A DNA stretch of 32,938 bases, taken from assembly GCA_020890945.1 (NCBI GenBank), contig JAJHPK010000084.1, positions 1 through 32,938 on the forward strand, written 5' to 3'. Position numbers and translations under genes: made by a program. The notes below the pieces were generated by a model that was not told where the DNA came from, did not search any database, and saw nothing but the letters and a program-made list of their open reading frames with translations. How positions within the stretch are numbered: position 1 is the first letter of the stretch; every line of letters starts with the position of its first letter. This DNA comes from Nitrosomonas sp. (GTDB lineage Bacteria > Pseudomonadota > Gammaproteobacteria > Burkholderiales > Nitrosomonadaceae). This document shows, one piece after another, positions 1 through 8,802 of the stretch.

Positions 1-559
1 ACCCTGCCGGACGAGACCACGATACTGAATTTCCGTCATCTTTTGAAGCAGCATGAATTGACGGCGATATTGCTGGAAGTGATCCATGCTCATCTTAAGG
101 CTCAAGGGTTTCTGGTTTCCAAAGGTAAGATGGTAGATGCAATACTCATTCATGCACCAAGTCCGACCAAGAATCGGGAACAGGCGCGTGATTCTGAGAT
201 GCTCCAGACGAAGAAGGGAAAGCAATAGTACTGTGGCATGAAGGCACATGTTGGTGCAGACCTAAATTCAGGATCAGTGCACACAGTTGAAGTTACCGCA
301 GCCAATAAGTGGATATCAACGTCCTGCCCGAGCCCGCTACCGCGGGCTGATGAAAAATACCGTCCAGGTGAACATGCTGATGGGCTTGGTCAACTTGTGC
401 CTGCTGCGCAGGGACTGCTGGCTACTTGAGGAGCAATTTGCTCAAGATGCTTCAACGGCACAGACGATGAAGCACAAACGGGAAAAATCTGGCGGCAAAA
501 CGCTGCCAAAAAATGAATTGCCGGAATTCATATTCAAAAAAACTGACAGTAATACCTAA
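1..559 (+). pseudogene. IS5-family transposase remnant
   Basis: The reading frame open from base 1 encodes residues typical of the middle of IS5-family transposases: a DETTILNFRHLL segment (first catalytic Asp region), a VDAILIHAPSPTKN segment, then QTKKGKQ. A TAG at 226-228 sits where the family has the Trp of KKGxQWYFGMK, and the same frame continues after it with YCGMKAHVGADLNSG up to about 308. The next recognisable family segment, RYRGLMKNTVQ followed by LVNLCLLRR, lies in another frame from about 330, so the part carrying the second Asp and the Glu of the DDE triad has been lost. The gene is therefore dead: truncated by the window edge, interrupted by a nonsense codon and internally deleted. 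The last 40 codons of the second frame (to 559) may not belong to the element. Terminal inverted repeats were not identified. Confidence 0.8.
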
Positions 560-697
560 AAATCTGAAAACCGCTAATTGTTCAGCGCTTTCTTAATGAA
601 ATTAGACAGTTCAGTCAAAAAAATAGCTTAACCGGAAAATGTAAAAATTCCTGCGGTATCATTACTCTTATTTCATAATTCAAAGTGTAACAACCCG

Positions 698-724
698 TTG
701 AAAGACAGCCGATCCGGCTATAAT
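698..724 (+). promoter_or_regulatory. Candidate sigma-70 promoter upstream of selO
   Basis: A perfect -10 box TATAAT lies at 719-724, preceded by TTGAAA at 698-703. The spacer is only 15 nt, so the -35 assignment is uncertain. Between the boxes lies a short perfect inverted repeat, AGCCG-ATC-CGGCT (707-719), that could be an operator. The rest of the gene-free stretch 560-850 shows no coding or RNA feature that I can recognise. Confidence 0.45.
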
Positions 725-850
725 GTAGCATTCGACGCATTAAATAATTTGCTGGTACAGTAAGTAGATCAACTTTCCTTTCTCACGGCCATATTCATTT
801 TGACGTGAGTGAGATTATCAAAAATACATACTTTTCTTAGAGTTAAGTAC

Positions 851-2368
851 ATGAAAGTGAAAAAGGAATCCGATCATCGTTTGCAAAACAGCTCCAAAGA
901 TAACTTGCAGGCTTGTTCTGTGGGTTGGCATTTTGATAATAGTTATGTGCGTTTGCCGGAGTATTTCTTCGCAAAGCTTGCGCCAGTATCTGTTCAAAAG
1001 CCTGATACTGTTATATTGAACTACGCTTTGGCAAATTCGCTGGGTTTGAACTTTGATGTCATTTCGAATACAGAAGCGGCGAGGGTGTTTTCTGGAAACA
1101 TGCTACCCGAAGGCGCGGAGCCGATTGCTCAGGCTTATTCTGGGCATCAGTTCGGACATTTTACGATGCTGGGAGATGGACGAGCGATTTTATTGGGAGA
1201 ATTGATCACGCCAGAAGGCAGTCGATTTGATATGCAACTCAAAGGGTCGGGTCAAACACCATTTTCTCGCCGTGGTGATGGTCGTGCTGCCCTGGCTCCG
1301 ATGTTACGTGAATATATTATTAGCGAAGCTATGTATGCATTGGGTATTCCTACCACACGCAGCCTTGCAGTCGTCACTACCGGGGAAAATGTGCGCCGAG
1401 AAACACTGTTACCGGGCGCTATTCTGACACGAATTGCTGCGAGTCATATCCGCGTGGGCACATTTGAGTATGCAGCGCGGCAAAGCGATAGCGTTGCTAC
1501 TAAAATTCTCTCTGATTACACCATTCAACGTCATTTTCCCGACTTAATCGAAACAGATAATCGCTATTTGTGTCTTTTAAATAGAATCATTGAGCGTCAA
1601 GCAGAGTTGGTTACTAAATGGTTATTGGTGGGTTTCATTCATGGCGTGATGAATACAGATAATATGAGCGTTTGTGGAGAAACGATCGATTACGGACCTT
1701 GCGCATTTATGGATGCTTATGATCCTAATACTGTTTTCAGTTCCATTGATCAATACGGTCGCTATCGCTATAGCCACCAGCCGATGATGGCGCAATGGAA
1801 TTTGGCTAGATTGGCTGAAACGTTGTTGCCGTTGATCGATCCCGTGCAAGAAAAGGCTCTTGAATTAGCCGGAGATGCCATTGATGGTTTTCCGCAGATT
1901 TACCAATCATATTGGATGAGCGGTATGCGCAAAAAACTAGGATTATTCACGGAAGAAGCGCAAGATACCGAACTTTTTACTGCTTTGTTGACCTGGATGC
2001 AGCATCACTACGCGGATTATACGAATACTTTTCGCGCGCTTTCTGTTGAAACTTTGCCGAATGATACTCTCTTTGAAGATGCGGAATTTAAAGCTTGGTA
2101 TGGTCGTTGGCAGGCTCGGTTGGTACGTCAGGACCAAGCCAAATCTCAGTCATTGGAATTGATGAGAGCTAATAATCCTGCAATCATTCCACGTAACCAT
2201 AGAGTTGAGGAAGCATTATTGGTTGCTTCCGAGCACAGTGACTATACTGTGCTGCATAAACTTTTATCTGCGATCTCAAAACCATATGATGAGTTGACTC
2301 AATTCAACGGCTACCGTTCACCACCATTATCTTCAGAACGGGTTTATCAAACATTTTGCGGCACGTAA
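851..2368 (+). CDS. selO: Protein adenylyltransferase SelO (YdiU family)
   Basis: SelO is a pseudokinase-fold enzyme that transfers AMP from ATP to Ser/Thr/Tyr of target proteins and is linked to redox stress. The 505-residue protein shows the family blocks in order: YSGHQFGHFTMLGDGRA (about 96-112), QLKGSGQTPFSRRGDGRAAL (129-148, with the ATP-binding Lys131), HGVMNTDN (264-271) and DYGP (280-283). Asp270, Asn271 and Asp280 align by spacing with the catalytic and metal-binding residues of Pseudomonas SelO. The extreme C terminus keeps a Cys at the third position from the end (TFCGT), the redox Cys position of the family; the activation-loop Cys that partners it in E. coli appears to be Ser here. 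I chose ATG at 851. A GTG at 809 in the same frame would add 14 poorly conserved residues. The gene stands alone, 125 bp before uup. Confidence 0.93.
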   Translation: MKVKKESDHRLQNSSKDNLQACSVGWHFDNSYVRLPEYFFAKLAPVSVQKPDTVILNYALANSLGLNFDVISNTEAARVFSGNMLPEGAEPIAQAYSGHQFGHFTMLGDGRAILLGELITPEGSRFDMQLKGSGQTPFSRRGDGRAALAPMLREYIISEAMYALGIPTTRSLAVVTTGENVRRETLLPGAILTRIAASHIRVGTFEYAARQSDSVATKILSDYTIQRHFPDLIETDNRYLCLLNRIIERQAELVTKWLLVGFIHGVMNTDNMSVCGETIDYGPCAFMDAYDPNTVFSSIDQYGRYRYSHQPMMAQWNLARLAETLLPLIDPVQEKALELAGDAIDGFPQIYQSYWMSGMRKKLGLFTEEAQDTELFTALLTWMQHHYADYTNTFRALSVETLPNDTLFEDAEFKAWYGRWQARLVRQDQAKSQSLELMRANNPAIIPRNHRVEEALLVASEHSDYTVLHKLLSAISKPYDELTQFNGYRSPPLSSERVYQTFCGT

Positions 2369-2493
2369 CAACAACAGACTGATCGATCTATGAATTTTTA
2401 TCAACATATTCTCAAAAAATAGCGAATTTTTATGTTCAGCGATATCAATCCAATAAAAAAAGAGTTATCCATCAATTTGTATCAAACACGTAT

Positions 2494-4422
2494 ATGCCGC
2501 TGATTACCATAGAAAATGCTTGTTTGGCTTTTGGCCATCATGCTTTACTCGACCATACCAATTTACAACTGGACCCCGATGAACGTGTGGGACTCATCGG
2601 TAGGAATGGAGGCGGGAAATCCAGCTTGCTACGCGTTCTCGCCGGCGAAATAAAGCTGGATGATGGCAAGTATTGGCAAGCCCCAAATTTAAAGCTGGCC
2701 TATGTTCCTCAAGAACCTGTTTTAGTTCCTGCCAATACGGTTTACCAGGAAATTTCCAGTGCATTAGGTACGGTTAGCAAAGTATTGTTGGAATATCATG
2801 AAGTGTCACATGCTTTGAGCCACCATCAAGCCGATACTGAAAAATTATTAATACAGTTAGAAAATCTGCAAGGTTTGTTAGAAACACAAGATGGTTGGAA
2901 TCTGCAAGCAAAAATAGAAACTGTTATCGATCGATTGAATTTACAAGCCGATGTGTTGATTGAACATCTTTCAGGCGGAATGAAAAAAAGAGTAGCGTTA
3001 GCTCGCGCCTTGGTCACTGAACCTGAAGTGCTATTGCTCGATGAGCCTACCAACCATCTGGATTTATCTTCCATCGAATGGTTGGAAAATTTATTACGCG
3101 ATTTTTGCGGTAGCATTTTGTTGATTACCCATGATCGGCGTTTTCTGGATAATGTTTCGTCTCGAATTGTTGAGCTGGATCGCGGCATGTTACAAACTTT
3201 TAATGGCAATTTCACGGACTATCAAAACAAAAAAAACGAAATGCTCGAAGTGGAAGCTATTCATCAGCAAAAATTTGACAAATTTCTAGCTCAGGAAGAA
3301 GTGTGGATCCGTAAAGGGATCGAAGCAAGACGAACTCGCAATGAAGGTAGAGTAAGACGGTTGGAAGCATTGCGTTTACAGCGTGCCGCAAGACGCGAAA
3401 AAGTTGGCAAAGCCAACATCACGGTGGAAGTGGGAGAGCGGTCAGGAAAACTCGTTGCTGAATTGGAGAATGTCACCAAAAGTTTTGGCGACAAAATGAT
3501 TATTAATAATTTTTCTTGCCGTATCCAACGAGGTGATCGAGTCGGATTGTTGGGGCCAAACGGCGCTGGAAAATCTACTTTGTTGAAGTTGCTGCTGGGT
3601 GAATTGCAGCCAGATTCCGGTAACATTCAACAAGGAACGAAGTTATCGGTGGCTTATTTTGATCAAATGCGCGAGCAACTCGATGAAGAAATGAAGTTGG
3701 TCGATACCATTAGCCAAGGCTCTGATTTCATCGAAATTAATGGCAAACGCAAGCATGTCATCAGCTATTTAGAAGATTTTTTATTCCCCCCAGAACGCGC
3801 GCATTCCCCGGTCAAGTCGCTTTCCGGCGGCGAACGCAATCGCTTATTATTGGCGCGTTTATTTACTCGGCCCGCGAATGTTTTGGTGCTCGATGAGCCG
3901 ACTAATGATTTGGATATTGAAACACTGGAATTACTAGAGGCGTTGTTGCAAGAGTATGACGGCACAATATTTCTAGTTAGCCATGACAGAGAGTTTCTTG
4001 ATAATGTCGTAACGCAAGTCATTGCGTTTGAGGGAGAAGGTGTCCTCCGTGAGTATATTGGCAGTTATCAAGATTGGGTTAGAACAAAAGCGGCACAAAC
4101 AACACCAGTTAGTTCCAAAGCGTTACCTAAACAACCAGAAACCACTGTTGTTTTGAACTCAACTGTTTCCAACGTTGCTTCTTCTGTTACTAAGAAACTT
4201 AGTTATCAAGAAAATCGAGAATTGCAGGCATTACCTGGTAAAATTGACGGCCTGGAACAAGAACAAAAACATATTGCGCTGCGGTTAAACGAACCCACGT
4301 TATATCGCGAGAATTCGGGTGAGGTGAAATTATTACAAAAGCGCCTTGCCGCCATTGAAGACGAACTGATGGCATGTTTTTCTAGATGGGAAGAATTGGA
4401 ATCAAAATCAGTAAAAAAATAG
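2494..4422 (+). CDS. uup: ABC-F family ATPase Uup
   Basis: This is a soluble protein with two ABC ATPase domains and no membrane segment, as in ABC-F proteins that act on ribosomes; Uup also affects transposon excision and branched DNA in E. coli. Domain 1 has Walker A GRNGGGKSS (36-44), signature LSGGM (159-163) and Walker B with LLLDEPTNHLD (180-190). Domain 2 has GPNGAGKST (about 353), LSGGERN (about 443) and VLDEPTNDLD (about 465). Between them is the charged, Arg-rich inter-domain linker typical of ABC-F proteins. The C-terminal part from about residue 569 is a predicted coiled coil rich in Glu, Lys and Leu, which separates Uup from EttA. Length (642) is usual for Uup. No clear Shine-Dalgarno precedes the ATG at 2494, but the N terminus is conserved from this Met. 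Confidence 0.93.
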   Translation: MPLITIENACLAFGHHALLDHTNLQLDPDERVGLIGRNGGGKSSLLRVLAGEIKLDDGKYWQAPNLKLAYVPQEPVLVPANTVYQEISSALGTVSKVLLEYHEVSHALSHHQADTEKLLIQLENLQGLLETQDGWNLQAKIETVIDRLNLQADVLIEHLSGGMKKRVALARALVTEPEVLLLDEPTNHLDLSSIEWLENLLRDFCGSILLITHDRRFLDNVSSRIVELDRGMLQTFNGNFTDYQNKKNEMLEVEAIHQQKFDKFLAQEEVWIRKGIEARRTRNEGRVRRLEALRLQRAARREKVGKANITVEVGERSGKLVAELENVTKSFGDKMIINNFSCRIQRGDRVGLLGPNGAGKSTLLKLLLGELQPDSGNIQQGTKLSVAYFDQMREQLDEEMKLVDTISQGSDFIEINGKRKHVISYLEDFLFPPERAHSPVKSLSGGERNRLLLARLFTRPANVLVLDEPTNDLDIETLELLEALLQEYDGTIFLVSHDREFLDNVVTQVIAFEGEGVLREYIGSYQDWVRTKAAQTTPVSSKALPKQPETTVVLNSTVSNVASSVTKKLSYQENRELQALPGKIDGLEQEQKHIALRLNEPTLYRENSGEVKLLQKRLAAIEDELMACFSRWEELESKSVKK

Positions 4423-4541
4423 CTGTGTGAATGAAGGGTTCGAATGGGATTTCCCCATAAACAACATGGACATGCTTACAGATTTCATTGACCAAATCGG
4501 GCACATCGTTTAAAGTTCAACTTTTAGAGAAGGAGGAATAG

Positions 4542-4880
4542 ATGAAACACAAGAATATGATGAAATTGGTGCTAGCTTTAAGTATTTTTTTAGTATTTGG
4601 CGTTGCTCAAGCCGCTGATTCTGGATCGAACGACAAATTTACCATGAGTGACAAAGCCTCGATGTGTGTTGGCTGTCACGGAATTCCTGGTTACAAAACT
4701 GCTTTCCCAAGCGCTTATAGTGTTCCGAAATTAGGTGGCCAACATGCCGAATACATTGTAAAAGCTTTGGAAGGATATAAAAGCGGTACGCGTAGCCACC
4801 CTACCATGACAGCTTTGGCAAAAACTTTGTCGCAAAAAGACATTGAAGAGTTGGCAGCTTACTATGCCAAAATGAATTAA
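4542..4880 (+). CDS. Monohaem cytochrome c (class I, c553-like), periplasmic
   Basis: This is a 112-residue exported electron carrier. A signal peptide covers about residues 1-24 (basic start, hydrophobic core, cleavage after AQA). The haem attachment motif is CVGCH (Cys42, Cys45, His46), and Met89 in HPTM is the likely distal ligand. GGQHAEYIVKALEGYKSG is the usual c4/c553 half-domain pattern. A strong Shine-Dalgarno AGGAGG (4531-4536) precedes the ATG, which suggests high expression. It is followed 30 bp later by a second cytochrome of the same type, so the two were probably made by tandem duplication and are co-transcribed. The redox partner cannot be read from the sequence. In an ammonia oxidiser such proteins could carry electrons to a terminal oxidase or from haem-rich dehydrogenases. 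Confidence 0.9.
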   Translation: MKHKNMMKLVLALSIFLVFGVAQAADSGSNDKFTMSDKASMCVGCHGIPGYKTAFPSAYSVPKLGGQHAEYIVKALEGYKSGTRSHPTMTALAKTLSQKDIEELAAYYAKMN

Positions 4881-4910
4881 GTCTAGTCTATAAATCGCAA
4901 GGAAGAAATT

Positions 4911-5240
4911 ATGAAGAATTATGTGATAGCCGCGTTAAGCGGAGCCGCTTTAATACTTTCCGGTCAAGTTGTGGCTGCTGATATCGAAGCGGGAAAAACT
5001 AAAGCAGCCGAAGTTTGCGCTTCATGTCATGGCTTGGACGGCAATAGTCCAGCACCCGCTTTCCCAAAAATTGGTGGGCAATATAGAACCTATATCGTAA
5101 AAACACTAAAAGATTATAAATCTGGAGAACGTAAAGATCCTATCATGGCTGGAATGGCAGCTGCTCTGACTCCGGTCGACATTGAAAATTTGGCTTTCTA
5201 CTACTCAAGCCAACAAGGCCCTTTGAATTCAAAAAAATAA
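4911..5240 (+). CDS. Monohaem cytochrome c (class I, c553-like), second copy
   Basis: This 109-residue exported cytochrome is paralogous to the upstream gene. The signal peptide runs to about residue 23 (VVAA). The haem motif is CASCH (Cys36, Cys39, His40), followed by GLDGNSPAP and GGQYRTYIVKTLKDYKSGER, with Met79 in DPIM as the probable sixth ligand. A Shine-Dalgarno AAGGAAG lies just before the ATG. It is the last gene of the plus-strand cluster: a strong hairpin terminator follows about 70 bp after the stop. The two cytochromes differ mostly before the haem motif and at the C terminus, so they may have diverged in partner or potential. Some c553 pairs act as redox partners of oxidases, but I infer no specific partner. 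Confidence 0.9.
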   Translation: MKNYVIAALSGAALILSGQVVAADIEAGKTKAAEVCASCHGLDGNSPAPAFPKIGGQYRTYIVKTLKDYKSGERKDPIMAGMAAALTPVDIENLAFYYSSQQGPLNSKK

Positions 5241-5310
5241 TATTAGCAAATCAATAAATCGCTTTTATTAGAGTAATAATTTATTTCCAGTAATAAAAGA
5301 TAAAAAATTA

Positions 5311-5346
5311 AAACGGGATAGATCAGTTTGTCTATCCCGTTTTTTT
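5311..5346. terminator. Bidirectional rho-independent terminator between convergent genes
   Basis: A perfect 12-bp stem (arms 5311-5322 and 5331-5342; core ACGGGATAGA / TCTATCCCGT) with an 8-nt loop is followed by a T run on the plus strand, and by a matching T-rich run on the minus strand. It lies between the stops of the second cytochrome gene (+) and the DUF1841 gene (-), so it can serve both. Confidence 0.9.
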
Positions 5347-5353
5347 ATGAAAG

Positions 5354-5785
5354 TTAATTCGTTACTTGCTGATCTAAGCAATTCAGATAAATGGTGGCAT
5401 CAGGGGCAGTATTGTGTCGTTGAGCATGCCAAATCATTTCTGCTAAACATTCCATGACTTGATGAATCGCATCATGTTCATCGCTAGTGATTTCTAACAA
5501 CCGATCAAAGCGATCGCATATTCCAATCGGTTGATTGATCGATAGCTGCTCTTTGATTGCTACATGCATACTCATGTGAAGAAAAGGATTGGTATCACCC
5601 ATTTCCGGCAAGTAATCTTGATCTAGAAATTTCTCTTGATTATTGAGAATGGAATGATACTCAGGATGCAATAGTATGACTTCAATAACAATTGCTTCGA
5701 TCCCTGATAACATTTCGTGCTTTTGGTATTTTTTCCAAGTATGAAAAAATAATTGACGAACTTGCTCACGTGAAGGATTAAACAT
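5354..5785 (-). CDS. DUF1841 family protein
   Basis: This is a 143-residue soluble protein. The start FNPSREQVRQLFFHTWKKY and the middle NPFLHMSMHVAIKEQ are hallmarks of the DUF1841 family, widespread in beta- and gammaproteobacteria. No catalytic function is known for the family. The conserved His-rich HMSMHVA segment and the acidic helical C terminus (EHDAIHQVMECLAEMIWHAQR) suggest an all-helical, possibly metal-binding protein; that is inference only. The protein has no signal peptide or membrane segment. It ends right against the shared terminator and starts at ATG 5785. Confidence 0.85.
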   Translation of the reverse strand: MFNPSREQVRQLFFHTWKKYQKHEMLSGIEAIVIEVILLHPEYHSILNNQEKFLDQDYLPEMGDTNPFLHMSMHVAIKEQLSINQPIGICDRFDRLLEITSDEHDAIHQVMECLAEMIWHAQRHNTAPDATIYLNCLDQQVTN

Positions 5786-6088
5786 TATTTAGTAATTCAA
5801 TCAATTGATTTGTGCTTCTCTTCCGGAAAGTCATTTAAAGGCCTTCAATACATTCATTTTTATTCACAAAATCTTTTAAATATTTTTAGGACTGTAGTAA
5901 ACAAGATTTAATTATGGAACACCCAGACAATAGTTAAAAATTATGAAATCATGGACTCAAAATTAATCTGATCTACGACGCATTTAAATTTTTTCATGAT
6001 GACTTCTTTTTGTTAATCCTGCTGTATTAATGGTTTTGAGCATTGATTGAATGATTAAGGTGCTTGCCGATATTAAAAAACGTAGTCA
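5786..6088. other. Intergenic region between DUF1841 gene and recJ
   Basis: This is an AT-rich 303-bp gap. I see no open frame with coding character, no RNA gene and no convincing hairpin. It should contain the promoter of the minus-strand DUF1841 gene, but no near-consensus box pair stands out. Confidence 0.6.
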
Positions 6089-7846
6089 TTATTCATTGAC
6101 CGCGATCCAGTATTCCAACAATAATTGTACAGTTCTTTTTCCGTTAAATTCATTCACTTGTAAACGATACACCGCATCTATCAATTCGGGAAGTGGGTCA
6201 TGATGAAAAAATAACATGGCATCGTAGACATCATTAGCGATCTGCGTATTATCCTTCTGTGTTGTATCAGTTGATTTCCTCAAACGCAGTTTTGTATGTT
6301 TTTCACCTACAATGCGCTGGCTTTCAACCATAAATCGTGTCATAAAAATCGGCTGTGGAAAACCCTGTCCCCATACCTGCTGATTGAAACACTCAGCCAG
6401 TTCCAAATTAATTTCGGACAACGTTAGATCGCCATCCGTTTCAATCAAGCGTGTCAAATCGTTTGGCGTCATCAATGTTTGAGCAATGTGCTCAAAAGCC
6501 TGACAAAACTGATCAAATGCTTGCCGTTTAATGGTCAATCCCGCTGCAGCAGCATGGCCGCCAAATTTAATAATAAGCCCGGGATATTTTTTAGTGACGA
6601 GATCCAATGCGTCGCGCAAATGAAAACTTTGAATCGAACGACCAGAACCTTTTAATTCATCACCATTGCCAGGCGCAAAAATAATGACGGGGCAGTGATG
6701 TTTATCCTTGATTCGCGAGGCCAAAATTCCAATGACGCCTTGATGCCAATCTTTATCGAATAAACTGATGGTGTAGTTATTATGTGTTTCTGTTGGGCGT
6801 TGCGTCAGTAAATGATCGAGTTTGAGTATTGCGCTTTCTTGCATCGACGACTCTATTTCGCGCCGTTCTCGGTTTAAATTATCCAATTGTTGTGCAATTT
6901 GGGCGGCATAGGCTTCGTTATCGGTGATCAAGCATTCAATCCCTAACGACATATCATCCAAGCGCCCGGCTGCGTTTAAACGTGGCCCAAGAATAAAGCC
7001 CAGCTCGTAAGTAGAAATTTGCCGATAGTCGCGCTTTGCGGTCTGCAATAGAGCATGAATACCAATACAACATTGACCTTTTCGGATGCGTTGCAAACCT
7101 TGCTGAACCAAAATACGGTTATTGCTATCCAATTTCACCACATCTGCTACTGTTCCTAGTGCAACCAAATCGAGGAAATTCGCCAAATTGGGTTCCGGCA
7201 GAGCATTGGAAAACGTACCGCGACTGCGTAATTCAGCGCGTAACGCCAGCATCAAATAAAAAACTACGCCAACCCCAGCAATACTTTTACTCGGAAAAGC
7301 ACAGCCGGGCTGATTGGGGTTAAGAATTGCTGCGGCATCCGGCAAAGTATCGCCAGGAAGATGATGATCTGTGATGAACACTTGCATGCCTAATGCATTT
7401 GCTTCGTTTACACCCTCGACACTGGCTATGCCATTATCGACAGTGATCAGGATATGCGGCTTTTTAAGTGAATGTGCCAACCGAACGATTTCTGGCGTCA
7501 AACCATAACCAAATTCAAAACGATTCGGCACCAGGTAATCAACGGTTGCGCCAAACTTTCGCAAAATACGAATCGCCACTGCGCAAGCGGTAGCGCCGTC
7601 CGAATCATAATCGGCAACGACAAGTAAGCGTTTTTTTTCGTGAATTGCGTCAGCGAGTAATGCTGCAGTGGTGGTAATGCTTTTGAGTTGCTTGAATGGA
7701 ATCAGTTGTGACAGTTCGGTTTCAAGTTGCGAAATGCTATCAATACCTCGTGCCGCATAGATACGGGACAGAATAGGTGATAGTCCGCAGTCATTGAGCT
7801 TTTTGTAACATTGCGCATCATAGGTTCGAGTAACAATCTTAGTCAT
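6089..7846 (-). CDS. recJ: Single-stranded-DNA-specific exonuclease RecJ
   Basis: RecJ degrades single-stranded DNA 5' to 3' in recombination, mismatch and base-excision repair. The 585-residue protein has the DHH phosphoesterase motifs in order: VADYDSDG (77-84), TVDNG (135-139) and ITDHH (158-162) with metal-binding Asp and His residues. They are followed by the GVGVVFYL segment, the DHHA1 part (DKDWHQGVIGILASR), the nucleotide-binding LKGSGRSI block and the KFGGHAAAAGLT motif, and finally an OB-like C-terminal domain. Length matches the family (about 570-590), so the protein looks intact. It is followed on the same strand by nothing close, and corC lies 42 bp upstream, so recJ may be read through from the corC-side operon. 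Confidence 0.95.
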   Translation of the reverse strand: MTKIVTRTYDAQCYKKLNDCGLSPILSRIYAARGIDSISQLETELSQLIPFKQLKSITTTAALLADAIHEKKRLLVVADYDSDGATACAVAIRILRKFGATVDYLVPNRFEFGYGLTPEIVRLAHSLKKPHILITVDNGIASVEGVNEANALGMQVFITDHHLPGDTLPDAAAILNPNQPGCAFPSKSIAGVGVVFYLMLALRAELRSRGTFSNALPEPNLANFLDLVALGTVADVVKLDSNNRILVQQGLQRIRKGQCCIGIHALLQTAKRDYRQISTYELGFILGPRLNAAGRLDDMSLGIECLITDNEAYAAQIAQQLDNLNRERREIESSMQESAILKLDHLLTQRPTETHNNYTISLFDKDWHQGVIGILASRIKDKHHCPVIIFAPGNGDELKGSGRSIQSFHLRDALDLVTKKYPGLIIKFGGHAAAAGLTIKRQAFDQFCQAFEHIAQTLMTPNDLTRLIETDGDLTLSEINLELAECFNQQVWGQGFPQPIFMTRFMVESQRIVGEKHTKLRLRKSTDTTQKDNTQIANDVYDAMLFFHHDPLPELIDAVYRLQVNEFNGKRTVQLLLEYWIAVNE

Positions 7847-7888
7847 AGAGTCAATAATGACAATGCGAATCGTTACTGATAAAGAAAA

Positions 7889-8749
7889 TTATCCGGGAAC
7901 AGTGTCACGCGCGGTTTCGTACGGTACCGTAATTTTTTCAGCCTTGAGTAAATAAATGCGCCGGCTGTCTGCGCGTTGCACGGTAAATCGATACTGATTG
8001 ATGACGACTGATTCACCGCGATTGGGCAAACGCCCGAATTTATTCAATACTAACCCACCAATCGTATCGTAGTCGGTATCGTCATAATGCGTATTCAATG
8101 TTTCATTGATTGAATCAATTTCGGTCACGGCTTTGATGCGATAGATTCCCTCTGCTTCGATGACGATGTTATCCTCTTCTTCATCGAAATCATATTCGTC
8201 TTCAATATCGCCGACAATTTGTTCTAGGACATCTTCAATCGTCAGCAAACCGGCCACGCCACCGTATTCATTCACCACGATGGCCATGTGATTACGGTTG
8301 CTGCGAAAGTCCTTTAACAACACATTCAACCGTTTGGATTCAGGAATAAAAACCGCCGGACGCAACATGCCACGTAGATCGAATTCATCCGGATCGGCAT
8401 AATAACGCAACAAGTCTTTTGCCAACAGAATGCCGATAATCTCATCTTCGTTACCTTCTATCGCGGGAAAACGTGAATGCGCGGCTTCAATAACAAATGG
8501 AATGAATTCTTCAGGTTTCTTGCTGATATCAATCAGATCCATTTGTGAGCGAGGCACCATGATGTCGCGTGCCTGCATTTCTGAGACTTGCATCACTCCC
8601 TCGATCATGCTGAGCGCGTCTGAGTCGAGCAGATTCCGCTGAAAAGCGGAGTGCAATAAATTTATCAATTGTTCGCGGTCTTCCGGCTCACGAATCAGCA
8701 AAGTGCTAAGTCGTTCCAGCCAGCCGCTCTTAGGTGAAGGATCATCCAT
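7889..8749 (-). CDS. corC: CorC/HlyC-type CBS-domain protein
   Basis: The 286-residue protein is cytosolic and lacks the membrane (DUF21) domain of longer relatives. It carries the MQARDIMVPRSQMD motif (58-71), two CBS repeats (roughly 67-125 and 132-185, ending in GLLTIEDVLEQIVGDIEDEYD), and a C-terminal CorC_HlyC transporter-associated domain (about 200-275). In E. coli CorC influences magnesium/cobalt efflux, and an adenosine nucleotide binds the CBS pair. The gene lies in the conserved phoH-ybeY-corC order, 53 bp after ybeY. The usual next gene of this cluster, lnt (apolipoprotein N-acyltransferase), is not here; recJ follows instead. Confidence 0.93.
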   Translation of the reverse strand: MDDPSPKSGWLERLSTLLIREPEDREQLINLLHSAFQRNLLDSDALSMIEGVMQVSEMQARDIMVPRSQMDLIDISKKPEEFIPFVIEAAHSRFPAIEGNEDEIIGILLAKDLLRYYADPDEFDLRGMLRPAVFIPESKRLNVLLKDFRSNRNHMAIVVNEYGGVAGLLTIEDVLEQIVGDIEDEYDFDEEEDNIVIEAEGIYRIKAVTEIDSINETLNTHYDDTDYDTIGGLVLNKFGRLPNRGESVVINQYRFTVQRADSRRIYLLKAEKITVPYETARDTVPG

Positions 8750-8802
8750 TTATTACCGGTACTCGTAAAAAATCAAAATAAAACAGATTCAACTTGTTCA
8801 TT

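Noticed and set aside
809-850. GTG start for selO at 809
   Set aside because: It adds 14 residues unlike the family start; ATG 851 is adequate and gives a normal length.
2826-3626. Long antisense frames inside uup
   Set aside because: They are shadows of a well-supported gene, with Ser/Arg-rich composition and no recognisable domain.
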